Shown: positions 55,748 to 64,000, counted from the first letter of the stretch. The stretch is 64,000 bases of DNA from Saccharopolyspora flava (GCF_900116135.1 NZ_FOZX01000002.1:701959-765958); one strand, 5' to 3'. Numbers and translations: made by a program. The notes: generated by a model not told the origin, from the sequence alone.

Positions 55748-56575
55748 GTGACCGAGCCCGCGAACCCCGCCGCCGCTCCCGGACGCCGGGTGGCCGCGTT
55801 CTTCGACCTGGACAAGACGATCATCGCCAAGTCGAGCACGCTCGCCTTCAGCCGCCCGTTCTTCCAGGAAGGGCTCATCAACCGCCGCGCGGTGCTCAAG
55901 AGCGCCTACGCGCAGTTCGTGTTCATGCTCGCCGGCGCCGACGCCGACCAGATGGACCGGATGCGCGCCCACATCACCTCGCTGTGCGCGGGCTGGGACG
56001 TCGACCAGGTCAACGCCATCGTCGAGGAGACCCTCCACGACATCGTCGACCCGCTGGTCTACAAGGAGGCCACCCAGCTCATCGCCGACCACCAGGAGCA
56101 GGGCCACGAGATCGTGGTGCTCTCGGCGTCCGGCCACGAGGTGGTGGCCCCGATCGCGAAGCTGCTCGGCGCCGATCACTGGTTCGGCACCCGCATGGTG
56201 GTCTCCGAGGGCCGCTACACCGGCGAGGTCGACTTCTACTGCTCCGCGGAGAACAAGGCCGTGGCCGCCCGCGAGCTCGCCGCCGAGCACGGCTACGACC
56301 TCGACGAGTCCTACGCCTACTCCGACTCGATCACCGACATGCCGCTGCTGGAGGCGGTCGGCCACCCCACGGTGGTCAACCCCGACCGCGGCCTGCGCAA
56401 GGAGGCGGTCCAGCGCAGCTGGCCGTCGCTGGCCTTCGAGCACCCGGTCTCGCTGCGCGCCCGCATCCCCACCCCGTCCCGCGCCGCGGTGACCGCCGCG
56501 GGGGTCGGGCTCGGCGCCGTCGCGGCCGCCGGCGCCACCTGGTGGGGAGTGCGCGCCTGGCGCCGTCGCCGGTGA
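55748..56575 (+). CDS. HAD-IB family hydrolase (Rv3661-like, SerB-related)
   Basis: 275 residues. HAD motif I FFDLDKTI (nucleophile Asp), motif II VLSASG, and motif III/IV in YSDSITDMPLL fit the phosphoserine-phosphatase-like IB subfamily. The cap helices lie about 40-115. A single helix (about 247-268, AAGVGLGAVAAAGATWWGVR) and basic end anchor it to the membrane. Mycobacterial relatives are of uncertain substrate. Starts at GTG 55748. Lies between the 6C and the Ms1-type RNA genes, as in M. tuberculosis. Confidence 0.92.
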   Translation: MTEPANPAAAPGRRVAAFFDLDKTIIAKSSTLAFSRPFFQEGLINRRAVLKSAYAQFVFMLAGADADQMDRMRAHITSLCAGWDVDQVNAIVEETLHDIVDPLVYKEATQLIADHQEQGHEIVVLSASGHEVVAPIAKLLGADHWFGTRMVVSEGRYTGEVDFYCSAENKAVAARELAAEHGYDLDESYAYSDSITDMPLLEAVGHPTVVNPDRGLRKEAVQRSWPSLAFEHPVSLRARIPTPSRAAVTAAGVGLGAVAAAGATWWGVRAWRRRR

Positions 56576-56633
56576 TGGCCGAGCGTGACCGAAGGCCCTG
56601 GTGATCACCCTCGCGGTTCGCCCTGACAGGCCC

Positions 56634-56662
56634 TTGCAGTGATGGGCATCACCGTCTACAAA
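56634..56662 (+). promoter_or_regulatory. SigA-type promoter for the Ms1-like RNA
   Basis: TTGCAG (56634-56639), a 17-base spacer, and TACAAA (56657-56662). Expected start about 56669, shortly before the structured stretch. It lies about 60 bases after the HAD gene, whose own transcript may read into it. Confidence 0.7.
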
Positions 56663-56668
56663 GGGAAG

Positions 56669-56902
56669 TGCGGACCCTGATTGGCCAGGGACGTTACGGA
56701 GGAGAAGTAACGTCCACCCCTCTCAGGCTCCGCGCGCGAGACTTGGAGAACCCACGCGTCGCCGCAGATAAGGCTGTCGTGCACAGGGTTGCGTCACCGG
56801 GACGCCGGACGCCTAGCCCGAAAGTTACGACGAATGAGCACGCTTGGTACCCCAGGACCTCGCGCGAGGGGGCGGCGCCCGGAACCGGGCGCCGCTCTTT
56901 TT
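56669..56902 (+). ncRNA. Ms1-type RNA (RNA polymerase core-binding), candidate
   Basis: About 234 nt from a good promoter to a strong terminator, with no convincing reading frame. It has a 5' hairpin CCCTG...CAGGG, a perfect 9-bp stem GGACGTTAC/GTAACGTCC, and a long-range helix joining CGCGCGAG (56732-56739) plus CTTGG to CCAGG plus CTCGCGCG (56859-56866), giving the 6S-like closed shape. In M. tuberculosis the Ms1 homologue MTS2823 lies directly after Rv3661, as here, on the same strand. Ms1 binds the RNA polymerase core without sigma in stationary phase. Sequence-level identity to Ms1 could not be checked. The bases 56903-57053 carry only the ribosome site of nagZ. Confidence 0.72.
56872..56902 (+). 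terminator. Rho-independent terminator of the Ms1-like RNA
   Basis: GCGGCGCCCGG pairs with CCGGGCGCCGC (56872-56895) around a tiny loop, followed by T5 at 56898-56902. It is the most canonical terminator in the window. Confidence 0.92.
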
Positions 56903-57053
56903 GCGCCCGCCCGCGTCTGGACCCCGGAAATCGATCCGCCCCGGAAATCCGCCTCGCGCAGACCGATCCAGAACGTTGACCTCCACATTCATGGTGAGTA
57001 ATTTCCTACTTCCGCTGTATTTGTGGTGAACAGTTCTCGTTTTGGAGGCCGAT

Positions 57054-58841
57054 GTGGCGTGGCGATCCCCGACCCGACGTGCCGTGATCGCGTTGAGCGC
57101 GCTGGCCGTCGGCGCCGCCGCACTGACCACGACCGGGAGTGCCCTGTCCCCCCAAACCCCGAGGGCGCAGACCGCTGACGAGCTGCTCCGGCAGATGACG
57201 CTGGAGCAGAAGGTCGGCCAGCTCTTCGTCACCTACGCCTACGGCCGCACGGCCGACACGCCGGACCCGGTGAACCGCGAGGAGTTCGGCGTCGACACCC
57301 CCGCCCAGGTGGTGGAGAAGTACCACCTCGGCGGCATCATCCACTTCACCTGGTCCAACAGCCTCTACGACCCGAAGCAGATCGCGGAGCTGTCCAACGG
57401 CCTGCAAACCGCGGCGACCAACTCGGGCGCCCGGGTGCCGCTGCTGATCTCCACCGACCAGGAGCAGGGCCAGGTCACGCGGATCACCGAGCCCGCCACC
57501 CAGCTGCCCGGCAACATGGCGCTGGGCGCGGGCCGCGACCCGGTGGCCGCCGAGCGGTCCGCGGCGATCACCGGCCAGGAGCTGCGGGCGATGGGCCTGA
57601 ACATGAACTTCGCGCCGAGCGGGGACGTCAACGTCAACCCGGCGAACCCGGTGATCGGCGTGCGCTCCTTCTCCTCCGACCCGGCGCTGGCCGCGCAGTT
57701 CACCGCCGCCCAGGTGCGCGGCTACGAGGACGCCCAGCCCGCGGGCGAGGGCGTGTCGGCCTCGGTCAAGCACTTCCCCGGTCACGGCGACACCAGCACC
57801 GACAGCCACACCGCGCTGCCGGTGATCGAGCACGACCGGCAGCAGTGGGAGCAGCTGGACGCGCCGCCGTTCAAGGAGGCCATCGCGGCAGGCACCGACT
57901 CGGTGATGAGCGCGCACATCGTGGTCCCCAAGCTCGACGACTCCGGCAGGCCCGCGACGCTGGCGCCGAACGTGCTCACCGGGATGCTGCGCCAGGAGCT
58001 CGGCTACCGGGGCGTGGTGTTCACCGACTCGCTGCAGATGGAGGGCGTCCGCCAGCAGTTCCCGGACGCCGAGATCCCGGTGCTGGCGCTGCAGGCCGGT
58101 GCCGACGTGATGCTGATGCCGCAGAACCTGCAGGCCGCCATCGACGGCGTGATCGCCGCGGTCCGCGACGGGCGGCTGACCGAGCAGCGCATCGACGAGA
58201 GCGTGCGGCGGGTGCTCGAGCTCAAGGAGCACCGCGGCGTGCTGGCCAACCCGTTCGTCGACGTCGCGAAGGTCGACTCGGTCGTCGGCAGCCGCGAGCA
58301 CCTCGACGAGGCCCAGCGGATCACCGACCGGACCACGACGCTGCTGCGCAACGACGCCGCGCTGCCGCTGAAGTCGCCGGGCTCGGTGTTCGTCACCGGC
58401 GCGAGCGAGAAGGGCACCCGGGCGCTGTCGGACTCGGTGCGGGCGCGCGGTCCGCGCAGCTCCGCGCTGGCCACCGACCTGCAGCCGACGCCGGAGCAGA
58501 TCGGTCAGGCCGTCGAGCAGGCCAAGGGCAGCGACGTCGCGGTGGTGCTCACCAGCGCCGCCTGGAACCCGGACAACGCGAGCCAGCTGGACCTGGTGCG
58601 CGCGCTGCAGCAGACCGGCAAGCCGGTGATCGCCGTGGCCACCCGCGACCCCTACGACGCGGCCCACGCCGACGTCCCGGCGTGGATCGCCAGCTACTCG
58701 GACAAGCCGGTGGCGATGGAGTCGGTGGCCAAGGTCCTCTTCGGCGAGACCACCCCGGCGGGCAAGCTGCCGGTGCCGGTCCCCGAGCCCGGCAAGCCGG
58801 GCACCGACCGGTACCCGTTCGGCTTCGGCCTGGGCTGGTGA
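57054..58841 (+). CDS. nagZ: NagZ-type beta-N-acetylglucosaminidase (GH3)
   Basis: Removes GlcNAc from cell-wall fragments (and muropeptides). 595 residues with a signal peptide (RRAVIALSALAVGAAALTTT), so acts outside the membrane. The GH3 N-domain shows KHFPGHGDTSTDSHTALP, the NagZ signature with the His/Asp catalytic pair, and the nucleophile Asp in GVVFTDSLQMEGV. A C-terminal GH3_C domain is present (residues about 430-590), which makes it long like BsNagZ. GTG 57054 follows GGAGG. It leads an operon with NamZ and an S12 hydrolase. The GlcNAc-(beta-1,4)-MurNAc pathway context supports this call over a cellobiase. Confidence 0.92.
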   Translation: MAWRSPTRRAVIALSALAVGAAALTTTGSALSPQTPRAQTADELLRQMTLEQKVGQLFVTYAYGRTADTPDPVNREEFGVDTPAQVVEKYHLGGIIHFTWSNSLYDPKQIAELSNGLQTAATNSGARVPLLISTDQEQGQVTRITEPATQLPGNMALGAGRDPVAAERSAAITGQELRAMGLNMNFAPSGDVNVNPANPVIGVRSFSSDPALAAQFTAAQVRGYEDAQPAGEGVSASVKHFPGHGDTSTDSHTALPVIEHDRQQWEQLDAPPFKEAIAAGTDSVMSAHIVVPKLDDSGRPATLAPNVLTGMLRQELGYRGVVFTDSLQMEGVRQQFPDAEIPVLALQAGADVMLMPQNLQAAIDGVIAAVRDGRLTEQRIDESVRRVLELKEHRGVLANPFVDVAKVDSVVGSREHLDEAQRITDRTTTLLRNDAALPLKSPGSVFVTGASEKGTRALSDSVRARGPRSSALATDLQPTPEQIGQAVEQAKGSDVAVVLTSAAWNPDNASQLDLVRALQQTGKPVIAVATRDPYDAAHADVPAWIASYSDKPVAMESVAKVLFGETTPAGKLPVPVPEPGKPGTDRYPFGFGLGW

Positions 58842-60097
58842 TCGGCGTGAGCGGCATCGGCAGGCGGCGCTTCCTCACCGCCTCGGCGCTGGCGGTCCCG
58901 GCGGTCGGCGTGGCGTCCAGCTCGGCGTGCGCGGCCAAGCCCGCGCAGGTCGCGCCCGGGCAGGTGCGCACCGGCGCGGACGTGCTGGCCGGGCGGGACT
59001 TCTCGGACCTGGCCGGGCGCAGGCTCGGCGTCATCACCAACCCGACGGGCGTGCTGTCCACGCTCGATCACCTGGTGGACGCGATGCACGGCGGCGGCAA
59101 GGTCGACATCGCCGCGGTGTTCGGCCCGGAGCACGGCTTCCGCGGCACCTCGCAGGCCGGCGGGTCCGAGGGCGACGTCCGCGACCCGCGCACCGGGCTG
59201 CCGGTCTACGACGCCTACGGCGCCGACGCGACCAAGCTCGCGGAGCTGTTCCGCAAGGCGGGCGTGGAGCAGGTGGTATTCGACATCGCCGACGTCGGCG
59301 CCCGCTTCTACACCTACATCTGGACGATGTACACGGCGATGCGGGCCGCGCAGCAGCTCGACCTGGGGTTCGTGGTGCTCGACCGGCCGAACCCGATCGG
59401 CCCGCTGGTCGCGGGACCGACGCTGGACCCGCGCTTCGCCTCCGGCGTCGGCGCGCTGCCGATCGTGCAGCAGCACGGCATGACGGTCGGCGAGCTGGCC
59501 CGCCTGTTCGACCGGGTGCACCTGCCCGCCCCGCTGCCGGAGCTCACCGTCATCCGGGTCGAGGGCTGGTCCGGGCGCACCGCCGACACCGGCCTGCCGT
59601 GGGTGCCGCCGAGCCCGAACATGCCGACCCGGGACACCGCCGCGGTGTACCCGGGCACCGGGTTGTTCGAGGGCACGACCTGGTCGGAAGGGCGCGGCAC
59701 GACCCGCCCGTTCGAGATCATCGGCGCTCCCGGCGTCGACTGGCGGTGGGCCGAGGAGCTCAACGGCATGGGGCTGGAGGGCGTGCGGTTCCGCGAGACC
59801 TACTTCGTCCCGACGTTCTCCAAGCACGCCGAGCAGACCTGCGGCGGCGTGCAGCTGCACCGCACGGGTGATCTCGACCCGATCGAGGTGGCGGTTGCGA
59901 TGTTGGTCACAGCCCGACGGCTCTATCCTCAGCTCTTCGCCTGGCGCGACGATGGGATGGTCGACAAGTTGTCCGGTTCCGACCGGTTGCGCGGCATGGT
60001 GGACGCGGGAGCCGACGCAGGCGAGATCACCGATTCCTGGCGGCAGGACGTCGTGGACTTCCGCAGACAACGCGATCCCTACCTGCTCTACCGCTGA
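58838..60097 (+). CDS. namZ: NamZ-type exo-beta-N-acetylmuramidase (DUF1343, GH171)
   Basis: Cuts MurNAc from the non-reducing end of peptidoglycan chains. 419 residues. The N-terminus (GRRRFLTASALAVPAVGVA then SSSAC) is a twin-arginine signal, possibly a Tat lipoprotein. DUF1343 landmarks seen: RRLGVITNPTGV, AAVFGPEHGFRG, PVYDAYGAD, FDIADVGARFYTYIWTM, VLDRPNPIG and EGTTWSEGRGTTRPFE. GTG 58838 overlaps the NagZ stop by GTGA; GTG 58847 is an alternative. NamZ-NagZ pairs act in turn on glycan chains in Bacillus. Confidence 0.93.
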   Translation: MIGVSGIGRRRFLTASALAVPAVGVASSSACAAKPAQVAPGQVRTGADVLAGRDFSDLAGRRLGVITNPTGVLSTLDHLVDAMHGGGKVDIAAVFGPEHGFRGTSQAGGSEGDVRDPRTGLPVYDAYGADATKLAELFRKAGVEQVVFDIADVGARFYTYIWTMYTAMRAAQQLDLGFVVLDRPNPIGPLVAGPTLDPRFASGVGALPIVQQHGMTVGELARLFDRVHLPAPLPELTVIRVEGWSGRTADTGLPWVPPSPNMPTRDTAAVYPGTGLFEGTTWSEGRGTTRPFEIIGAPGVDWRWAEELNGMGLEGVRFRETYFVPTFSKHAEQTCGGVQLHRTGDLDPIEVAVAMLVTARRLYPQLFAWRDDGMVDKLSGSDRLRGMVDAGADAGEITDSWRQDVVDFRRQRDPYLLYR

Positions 60098-60107
60098 GGG
60101 GGCTGAC

Positions 60108-61844
60108 TTGGGCAAGACCGCGCTGGCGGCCGTGGCGCTGCTGTCGTTGACCGCGCTGAGCGGCTCGGCGGTGGCCGGGCAGGGACGCGCGGCCGGGCAC
60201 TTCGACCGGCCGCAGGACGGCTTCGCACCCGCGACGACGGTGCTGCAGGACGGCACGCCGTCGGGCATCGGCCTGGACCCGAAGCCGATCGACGACGCCT
60301 GGGCGCAGATCGCGGCCTGGACCGAGAAGACCCCGGACACCGAGCACCCGATGTACGCGGGCGCGGTGGGGATGCTCGTGCACGACGGCGTGGTGGTCAG
60401 CCGCACCGCGGCGGGCAAGGAGCTGCGCTACGCCGACGGCAGCGGCACCGAGCTGCCGCCGCAGGAGCAGGAGCCGATGCGGCCGGACACGATCTTCGAC
60501 GTCGCCTCGATCAGCAAGCTGTTCACCTCGATCGCCGCGCTGCAGCTGGTCGACGACGGCACGATCTCGCTGAGCGACCGGGTGGCCGAGCACGTGCCGG
60601 AGTTCGCGGTCAACGGCAAGCAGGACATCACCGTCCAGCAGCTGCTCACCCACACCTCCGGGCTGCAGGCCGAGGTGCAGCTGTGGAAGCTGCCGCCGGA
60701 GCAGCGCATCCCGTCGGTGCTGGCGCTGACCCCGGAGCACCCGCCGGGCACGCACTACGAGTACTCCGACCCGAACATGATCACGCTCGGCGTGCTGATC
60801 GAGCGGGTCACCGGGCACCCGCTGGACCAGGTCGTCCAGGAGTGGATCACCAAGCCGCTGGGCATGACCGACACCGGCTACAACCCGCCGGCATCGAAGC
60901 TGCACCGGATCGCGGCCACCGAGTTCCAGGCCGACCCGCCGCGCGGCATGGTGCGCGGCCAGGTGCACGACGAGAACGCCTGGTCGCTGGGCGGCGTGTC
61001 CGGGCAGGCGGGGGTGTTCTCCACCGCCGACGACCTGGCCAAGCTCGGGCAGACGCTGCTCAACGGCGGTGCCTACAACGGCACCCGGATCCTGTCGCAG
61101 CGCACCGTCGAGAAGATGCTCACCGACTTCAACGGCGAGTTCCCGGGCAACGCGCACGGTCTGGGCTTCGAGCTGGACCAGCGCTGGTACATGGCCGGGC
61201 TGAGCGCGCCGCGCACCGCCGGGCACACCGGCTACACCGGGACGTCGCTGGTCATCGACCCGGCGTCGCGGTCGGTGGCGGTGCTGCTGACCAACCGGGT
61301 GCACCCGTCGCGGGAGTGGGGCTCGAACAACCGCGCCCGCCAGACGCTGGCGCAGGGCATGGCCCGGGCGCTGGCGGTGTTCCCGCGCGAGGGCCGCGAG
61401 TCGTTCTACGCGCCGGGCGCGGCGACGCTGACGAGCGCGCCGCTGGGTCCGGTGAACGGGCCGCTGCGGGTCTCGTTCGACGCGTTCGTCGACACCCAGC
61501 GCGACCCCGACGGCACCGACGCGCTCACCGTGGAGTCCAGCTCGGACGGGGTGACCTGGCGGCCGGTGCCGCTGACCGCGACCGGGCCGGGCGCGCCGGA
61601 CGGCCCGCAGCAGGAGCTGGCGGGGTCCGGGCACCGGGCCTGGTGGCAGGTCGGCGGCGAGGTCCCGGCCGCACCGGGCGAGAAGGTGCGGCTGCGCTGG
61701 CGCTACGGCCTCGACGAGCAGTACGAGGGCCGGGGCGTGAACGTCGACGACCTCAAGGCCACCGACGGTCACCGCACCCTGCTGGACTCCGAGCGGGATT
61801 CCACCGAGCTGCACCTCGACGGCTGGACCGCCACCTCGCGCTGA
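60108..61844 (+). CDS. Secreted S12 serine hydrolase (beta-lactamase class C-like)
   Basis: 578 residues with a signal peptide (LGKTALAAVALLSLTALSGS). Catalytic SxxK is SISK (in DVASISKLFTSIA), YxN-like YSD in YEYSDPNM, and HTG in AGHTGYTG. The C-terminal 130 residues form an extra beta-sandwich (RVSFDAFVDTQRDPDG). Close relatives (YbbE-like) stand in the Bacillus MurNAc cluster and may act as peptidoglycan amidase or carboxypeptidase. TTG 60108 follows GAGGGGG. Third gene of the nagZ operon. Confidence 0.87.
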   Translation: MGKTALAAVALLSLTALSGSAVAGQGRAAGHFDRPQDGFAPATTVLQDGTPSGIGLDPKPIDDAWAQIAAWTEKTPDTEHPMYAGAVGMLVHDGVVVSRTAAGKELRYADGSGTELPPQEQEPMRPDTIFDVASISKLFTSIAALQLVDDGTISLSDRVAEHVPEFAVNGKQDITVQQLLTHTSGLQAEVQLWKLPPEQRIPSVLALTPEHPPGTHYEYSDPNMITLGVLIERVTGHPLDQVVQEWITKPLGMTDTGYNPPASKLHRIAATEFQADPPRGMVRGQVHDENAWSLGGVSGQAGVFSTADDLAKLGQTLLNGGAYNGTRILSQRTVEKMLTDFNGEFPGNAHGLGFELDQRWYMAGLSAPRTAGHTGYTGTSLVIDPASRSVAVLLTNRVHPSREWGSNNRARQTLAQGMARALAVFPREGRESFYAPGAATLTSAPLGPVNGPLRVSFDAFVDTQRDPDGTDALTVESSSDGVTWRPVPLTATGPGAPDGPQQELAGSGHRAWWQVGGEVPAAPGEKVRLRWRYGLDEQYEGRGVNVDDLKATDGHRTLLDSERDSTELHLDGWTATSR

Positions 61845-61869
61845 CGGCTTTTCCCGGTATTTCCACCGG

Positions 61870-63492
61870 TCAGGAGGCCGGGAGCACCAGCTTCCCGGTC
61901 TTGTCGGTGGTCACGCACAACGAGCAGACGATCTTGCCGGGCTCGGCGCTGGCGAGCACGTCCGGCCGCTCGAACTCCTGCGCGCAGTAGTCGCAGGTGT
62001 AGAGGGTCGCGACCGGGGTGCCGCTCGCGTCGAAGCGGGGCTCGTCGATGCCGTCGTCGGTGCGGCGCAGGTAGAAGCGGCCGCGGGTGACGATCGCCAT
62101 CACCGGGGTGAGCACCACGGCGATGATCACGGCGGCGATCGGCGAGTAGGGCTGGATCGCCTCGCCGAAGGCCCCGAAGTACATCGCGATCGAGATGATC
62201 GCCGAGGCCAGGAAGGCCGTGACGCCGACCGGGTTGACCGCGTGCAGCATCCCGCGCCGGAACTCCGGTTCCTTCGGGGACAGCTTCAGCGCGAACTTGT
62301 TGATCAGGATGTCGGCGGCCACCGTGCACACCCAGGCGATCGCGCAGTTGGCGTAGAAGCTCAGCACCGAGTTGAGGAAGGCGAACATGTTCGCCTCCAT
62401 CAGGATCAGCGCGACGGTCAGGTTGGCCAGCACGAACACGATCCGGCCCGGGTACCGCTTGGTGACGCGGGTGAAGGAGTTCGTCCAGGTCAGCGAGCCG
62501 GAGTAGGCGTTGGTGACGTTGATCTTGACCTGGCTGAGCACCACCAGCACCACGGCCAGCGGGATCGCCAGCCAGACCGGCATGAACAGCTCGTAGATGC
62601 CCATGAACTGCTGCACCGGCTCGGTCGCCGCGGCCCCGGCCGCGCCCATGATGAAGAACGCCAGGAACGCGCCGGTGGCCTGCTTGACCGCACCGAACAC
62701 CACCCAGCCCGGGCCCGCGACCAGCGTCGACAGCCACCAGGTGCGCTTGTTGGCCTCGGTGCGCGGCGGCATGAAGCGCAGGTAGTCGATCTGCTCGCCG
62801 ATCTGGGCCATCAGCGACAGCGCCACGCCCGCGCCGAGCATCACCGAGGCCGCGCTGAGACCGCCGCCCTCCTCGCCGGCGAAGGCCAGCCAGCGGCTCA
62901 CCGAGTCCGGGTCGACGACCACCAGGTACCCGATCGGGCCGACCATGAGCAGCAGCCACAGCGGCGTCGTCCACACCTGCAGCTTGCTCAGCGCCTTCAT
63001 GCCGTAGATGACCAGCGGCACGACGATGAGCGTGGTGATCAGGTAGCCCAGCCACAGCGGGACGCCGAGTCCGGCGTGCAGGCCCTGGGCCATGATCGCG
63101 CCCTCGGTGGCGAAGAAGATGAAGGTGAAGCTGCCGAAGATCACGCTGGTCAGCACCGAGCCGTAGTAGCCGAACCCGGAGCCGCGGGTGATCAGGTCGA
63201 GGTCGATGTTGTAGCGGGCGCCGTAGTAGGCCAGCGGGACACCGGTGACGAAGATGATCAGCGCGGCGACCAGGATCGCCACCAGCGCGTTCACGGTCCC
63301 GTAGCTCAGGCCGATGCCCGCGCCGATCGAGAAGTCGGCGAGGTAGGCGATGCCGCCCAGCGCCGTCGTGGCCACGACCCCGGGCTTCCAGCGCCGGTAG
63401 CTGCGCGGCGCGAAGCGGAGCGTGTAGTCCTCCAGCGTTTCGCGCACCGCCGCGTCCTGCGACGAGTCCGTGCGCGGTGTTTCGACGACCAT
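61870..63492 (-). CDS. NCS1-type nucleobase/other solute permease with C-terminal zinc ribbon
   Basis: 540 residues, about 12 transmembrane helices in the APC fold. N-terminal part matches purine-cytosine permease members (RFAPRSYRRWKPGVVATTALG, FSIGAGIGLSYGTVNALVAI, LDLITRGSGFGYYGSVLTS). After the last helix a cytoplasmic zinc ribbon follows, with Cys pairs in YTCDYCAQEF and KIVCSLCVTT. This is unusual for NCS1. It is convergent with the nagZ operon and divergent from the RpiR-type regulator. It may bring in MurNAc or another amino sugar instead of a nucleobase, an idea drawn only from context. ATG 63492 follows GGAGGAGGG. Confidence 0.85.
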   Translation of the reverse strand: MVVETPRTDSSQDAAVRETLEDYTLRFAPRSYRRWKPGVVATTALGGIAYLADFSIGAGIGLSYGTVNALVAILVAALIIFVTGVPLAYYGARYNIDLDLITRGSGFGYYGSVLTSVIFGSFTFIFFATEGAIMAQGLHAGLGVPLWLGYLITTLIVVPLVIYGMKALSKLQVWTTPLWLLLMVGPIGYLVVVDPDSVSRWLAFAGEEGGGLSAASVMLGAGVALSLMAQIGEQIDYLRFMPPRTEANKRTWWLSTLVAGPGWVVFGAVKQATGAFLAFFIMGAAGAAATEPVQQFMGIYELFMPVWLAIPLAVVLVVLSQVKINVTNAYSGSLTWTNSFTRVTKRYPGRIVFVLANLTVALILMEANMFAFLNSVLSFYANCAIAWVCTVAADILINKFALKLSPKEPEFRRGMLHAVNPVGVTAFLASAIISIAMYFGAFGEAIQPYSPIAAVIIAVVLTPVMAIVTRGRFYLRRTDDGIDEPRFDASGTPVATLYTCDYCAQEFERPDVLASAEPGKIVCSLCVTTDKTGKLVLPAS

Positions 63493-63764
63493 CCGGTCCC
63501 TCCTCCGGTCGAACGCGCGTGCGGCCGGAAGTGTCCGGGTCCGATGTTTCCGGAGGCGGCAGCCCGCGTTTCTGTCAGATGACAAGAACTGCGCGGCGCG
63601 CACGGGCGGAGGAGGTGTAGATGTCGATCGCGGAGTCGGGCCGTTGGTCCCCACCCGACCGCGGACCGATCGTGCAACCTGGACACAGGCGGGGACCGTC
63701 TACCCGACGGATACTGCGACGAGATGCATTGACCTGCACGAGAAACGGTTAGTAAGTTTCCCAC
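63493..63764. other. Divergent regulatory region (permease and RpiR regulator)
   Basis: 272 bases between the divergent permease and regulator genes. No gene is supported. Operators for an RpiR-type repressor would be expected here, but I could not identify a clear inverted repeat. Confidence 0.4.
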
Positions 63765-64000
63765 ATGGCCACTTCCGAGATCTCCACCGAATCAGGCGAG
63801 GGCAGCCCCCTCGTCACGATTCGCTCGCTGCTGCCGGGACTCGCTCGGGCCGAGCAGCGCGTGGCCAACATCGTGCTCGCCGACCCGGCCTCGATCTCGC
63901 GACGCAGCATCACCGAGGTCGCCGAGGCCGCGGGCACCAGCGAAACAACCGTCACCCGCTTCTGCAAGGCGATCGGCGTCGGCGGGTACCCGGACCTGCG
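63765..64000 (+). CDS. RpiR/MurR-family transcriptional regulator (5' part)
   Basis: First 78 codons, cut by the window end. The HTH_6 domain is seen: SLLPGLARAEQRVANIVLAD, RRSITEVAEAAGTSETTVTR and FCKAIGVGGYPDL. The sugar-isomerase (SIS) effector domain should follow outside the window. In Bacillus MurR controls MurNAc use. Here the regulator sits beside a NagZ/NamZ cluster, so MurNAc-6-phosphate is a likely effector and murQ may follow beyond the window. ATG 63765; ribosome site weak. Confidence 0.88.
   Translation, partial: MATSEISTESGEGSPLVTIRSLLPGLARAEQRVANIVLADPASISRRSITEVAEAAGTSETTVTRFCKAIGVGGYPDL

Noticed and set aside
56669-56902. ydaO-type c-di-AMP riboswitch before a cell-wall hydrolase
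   Set aside because: Such switches often precede wall-hydrolase genes, but I could not find their conserved purine-rich core here, and the RNA ends in a terminator 150 bases before nagZ. Synteny with Ms1 fits better.

Overview
The window is chromosomal DNA of a high-G+C actinobacterium, most likely a Pseudonocardiaceae member of Saccharopolyspora type. This rests on codon bias, frequent GTG/TTG starts, actinobacterium-specific genes (lsr2, DUF3180, DUF6779 and DUF2520 proteins, a compact Tad locus) and gene order. Long stretches follow the Mycobacterium tuberculosis order around Rv3597c-Rv3610c (lsr2-lysS-coaX-panD-panC-DUF2520-DUF6779-DUF3180-folK-folB-folP-folE-ftsH), Rv3624c-Rv3628 (hpt-tilS-metalloprotease-dacB/ppa), Rv3644c-Rv3649 (holB, topA, Rv3647c-like, helicase) and Rv3654c-Rv3661 (Tad genes, 6C RNA, HAD phosphatase). 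Assignments are from reading the sequence; no database search was possible.

Layout. 1-1470: two FecCD permeases of an iron-siderophore importer behind a DtxR/IdeR-like iron box. 1652-15908: housekeeping block on the minus strand, covering nucleoid protein Lsr2, lysyl-tRNA synthetase, pantothenate/CoA and folate biosynthesis, FtsH and Hpt. 15985-22383: TilS, a zinc metalloprotease, an unusual PBP4-type carboxypeptidase with a giant acidic cytoplasmic tail, and divergent inorganic pyrophosphatase. 22400-36260 is the accessory part: a decayed PEP-utilising enzyme, a secreted GKSG-repeat protein, two paralogous four-helix DUF4231 (SLATT-like) membrane proteins, an M23 peptidase, a transsulfuration-type PLP enzyme, a DUF1266 protein, a lower-G+C island pairing a DUF4231 protein with a membrane-anchored SepF-like protein, a ferredoxin-reductase/TetR/dehydratase operon and an XRE regulator with a small zinc protein. 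36475-49377: tRNA-Thr, an exported protein, holB, topA, a Rv3647c-like gene, a lipoprotein, the proton-pumping pyrophosphatase hppA and a DUF1998 helicase. 49480-55098: a Prim-Pol-like protein and a Tad/Flp-type secretion operon. 55385-56902: two non-coding RNAs (6C and a probable Ms1-type RNA) flanking a HAD phosphatase. 57054-64000: a peptidoglycan-salvage cluster (NagZ, NamZ, S12 hydrolase, an NCS1-type transporter with a zinc ribbon, an RpiR/MurR-type regulator).

The least expected features are (i) the SepF-like plus DUF4231 pair in a low-G+C island; (ii) three kinds of intergenic structured DNA: 24-bp phased repeats at 10351 and 24009, palindromes with a TTTTCATGAAAA core at 38092-38258 whose arms vary while staying complementary (one core copy lies inside dacB), and a perfect 28-bp inverted repeat in a divergent promoter at 34553-34636; (iii) the two RNAs placed by both structure and synteny; and (iv) the muropeptide-salvage set. 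No CRISPR array, transposase, integrase or prophage was seen.
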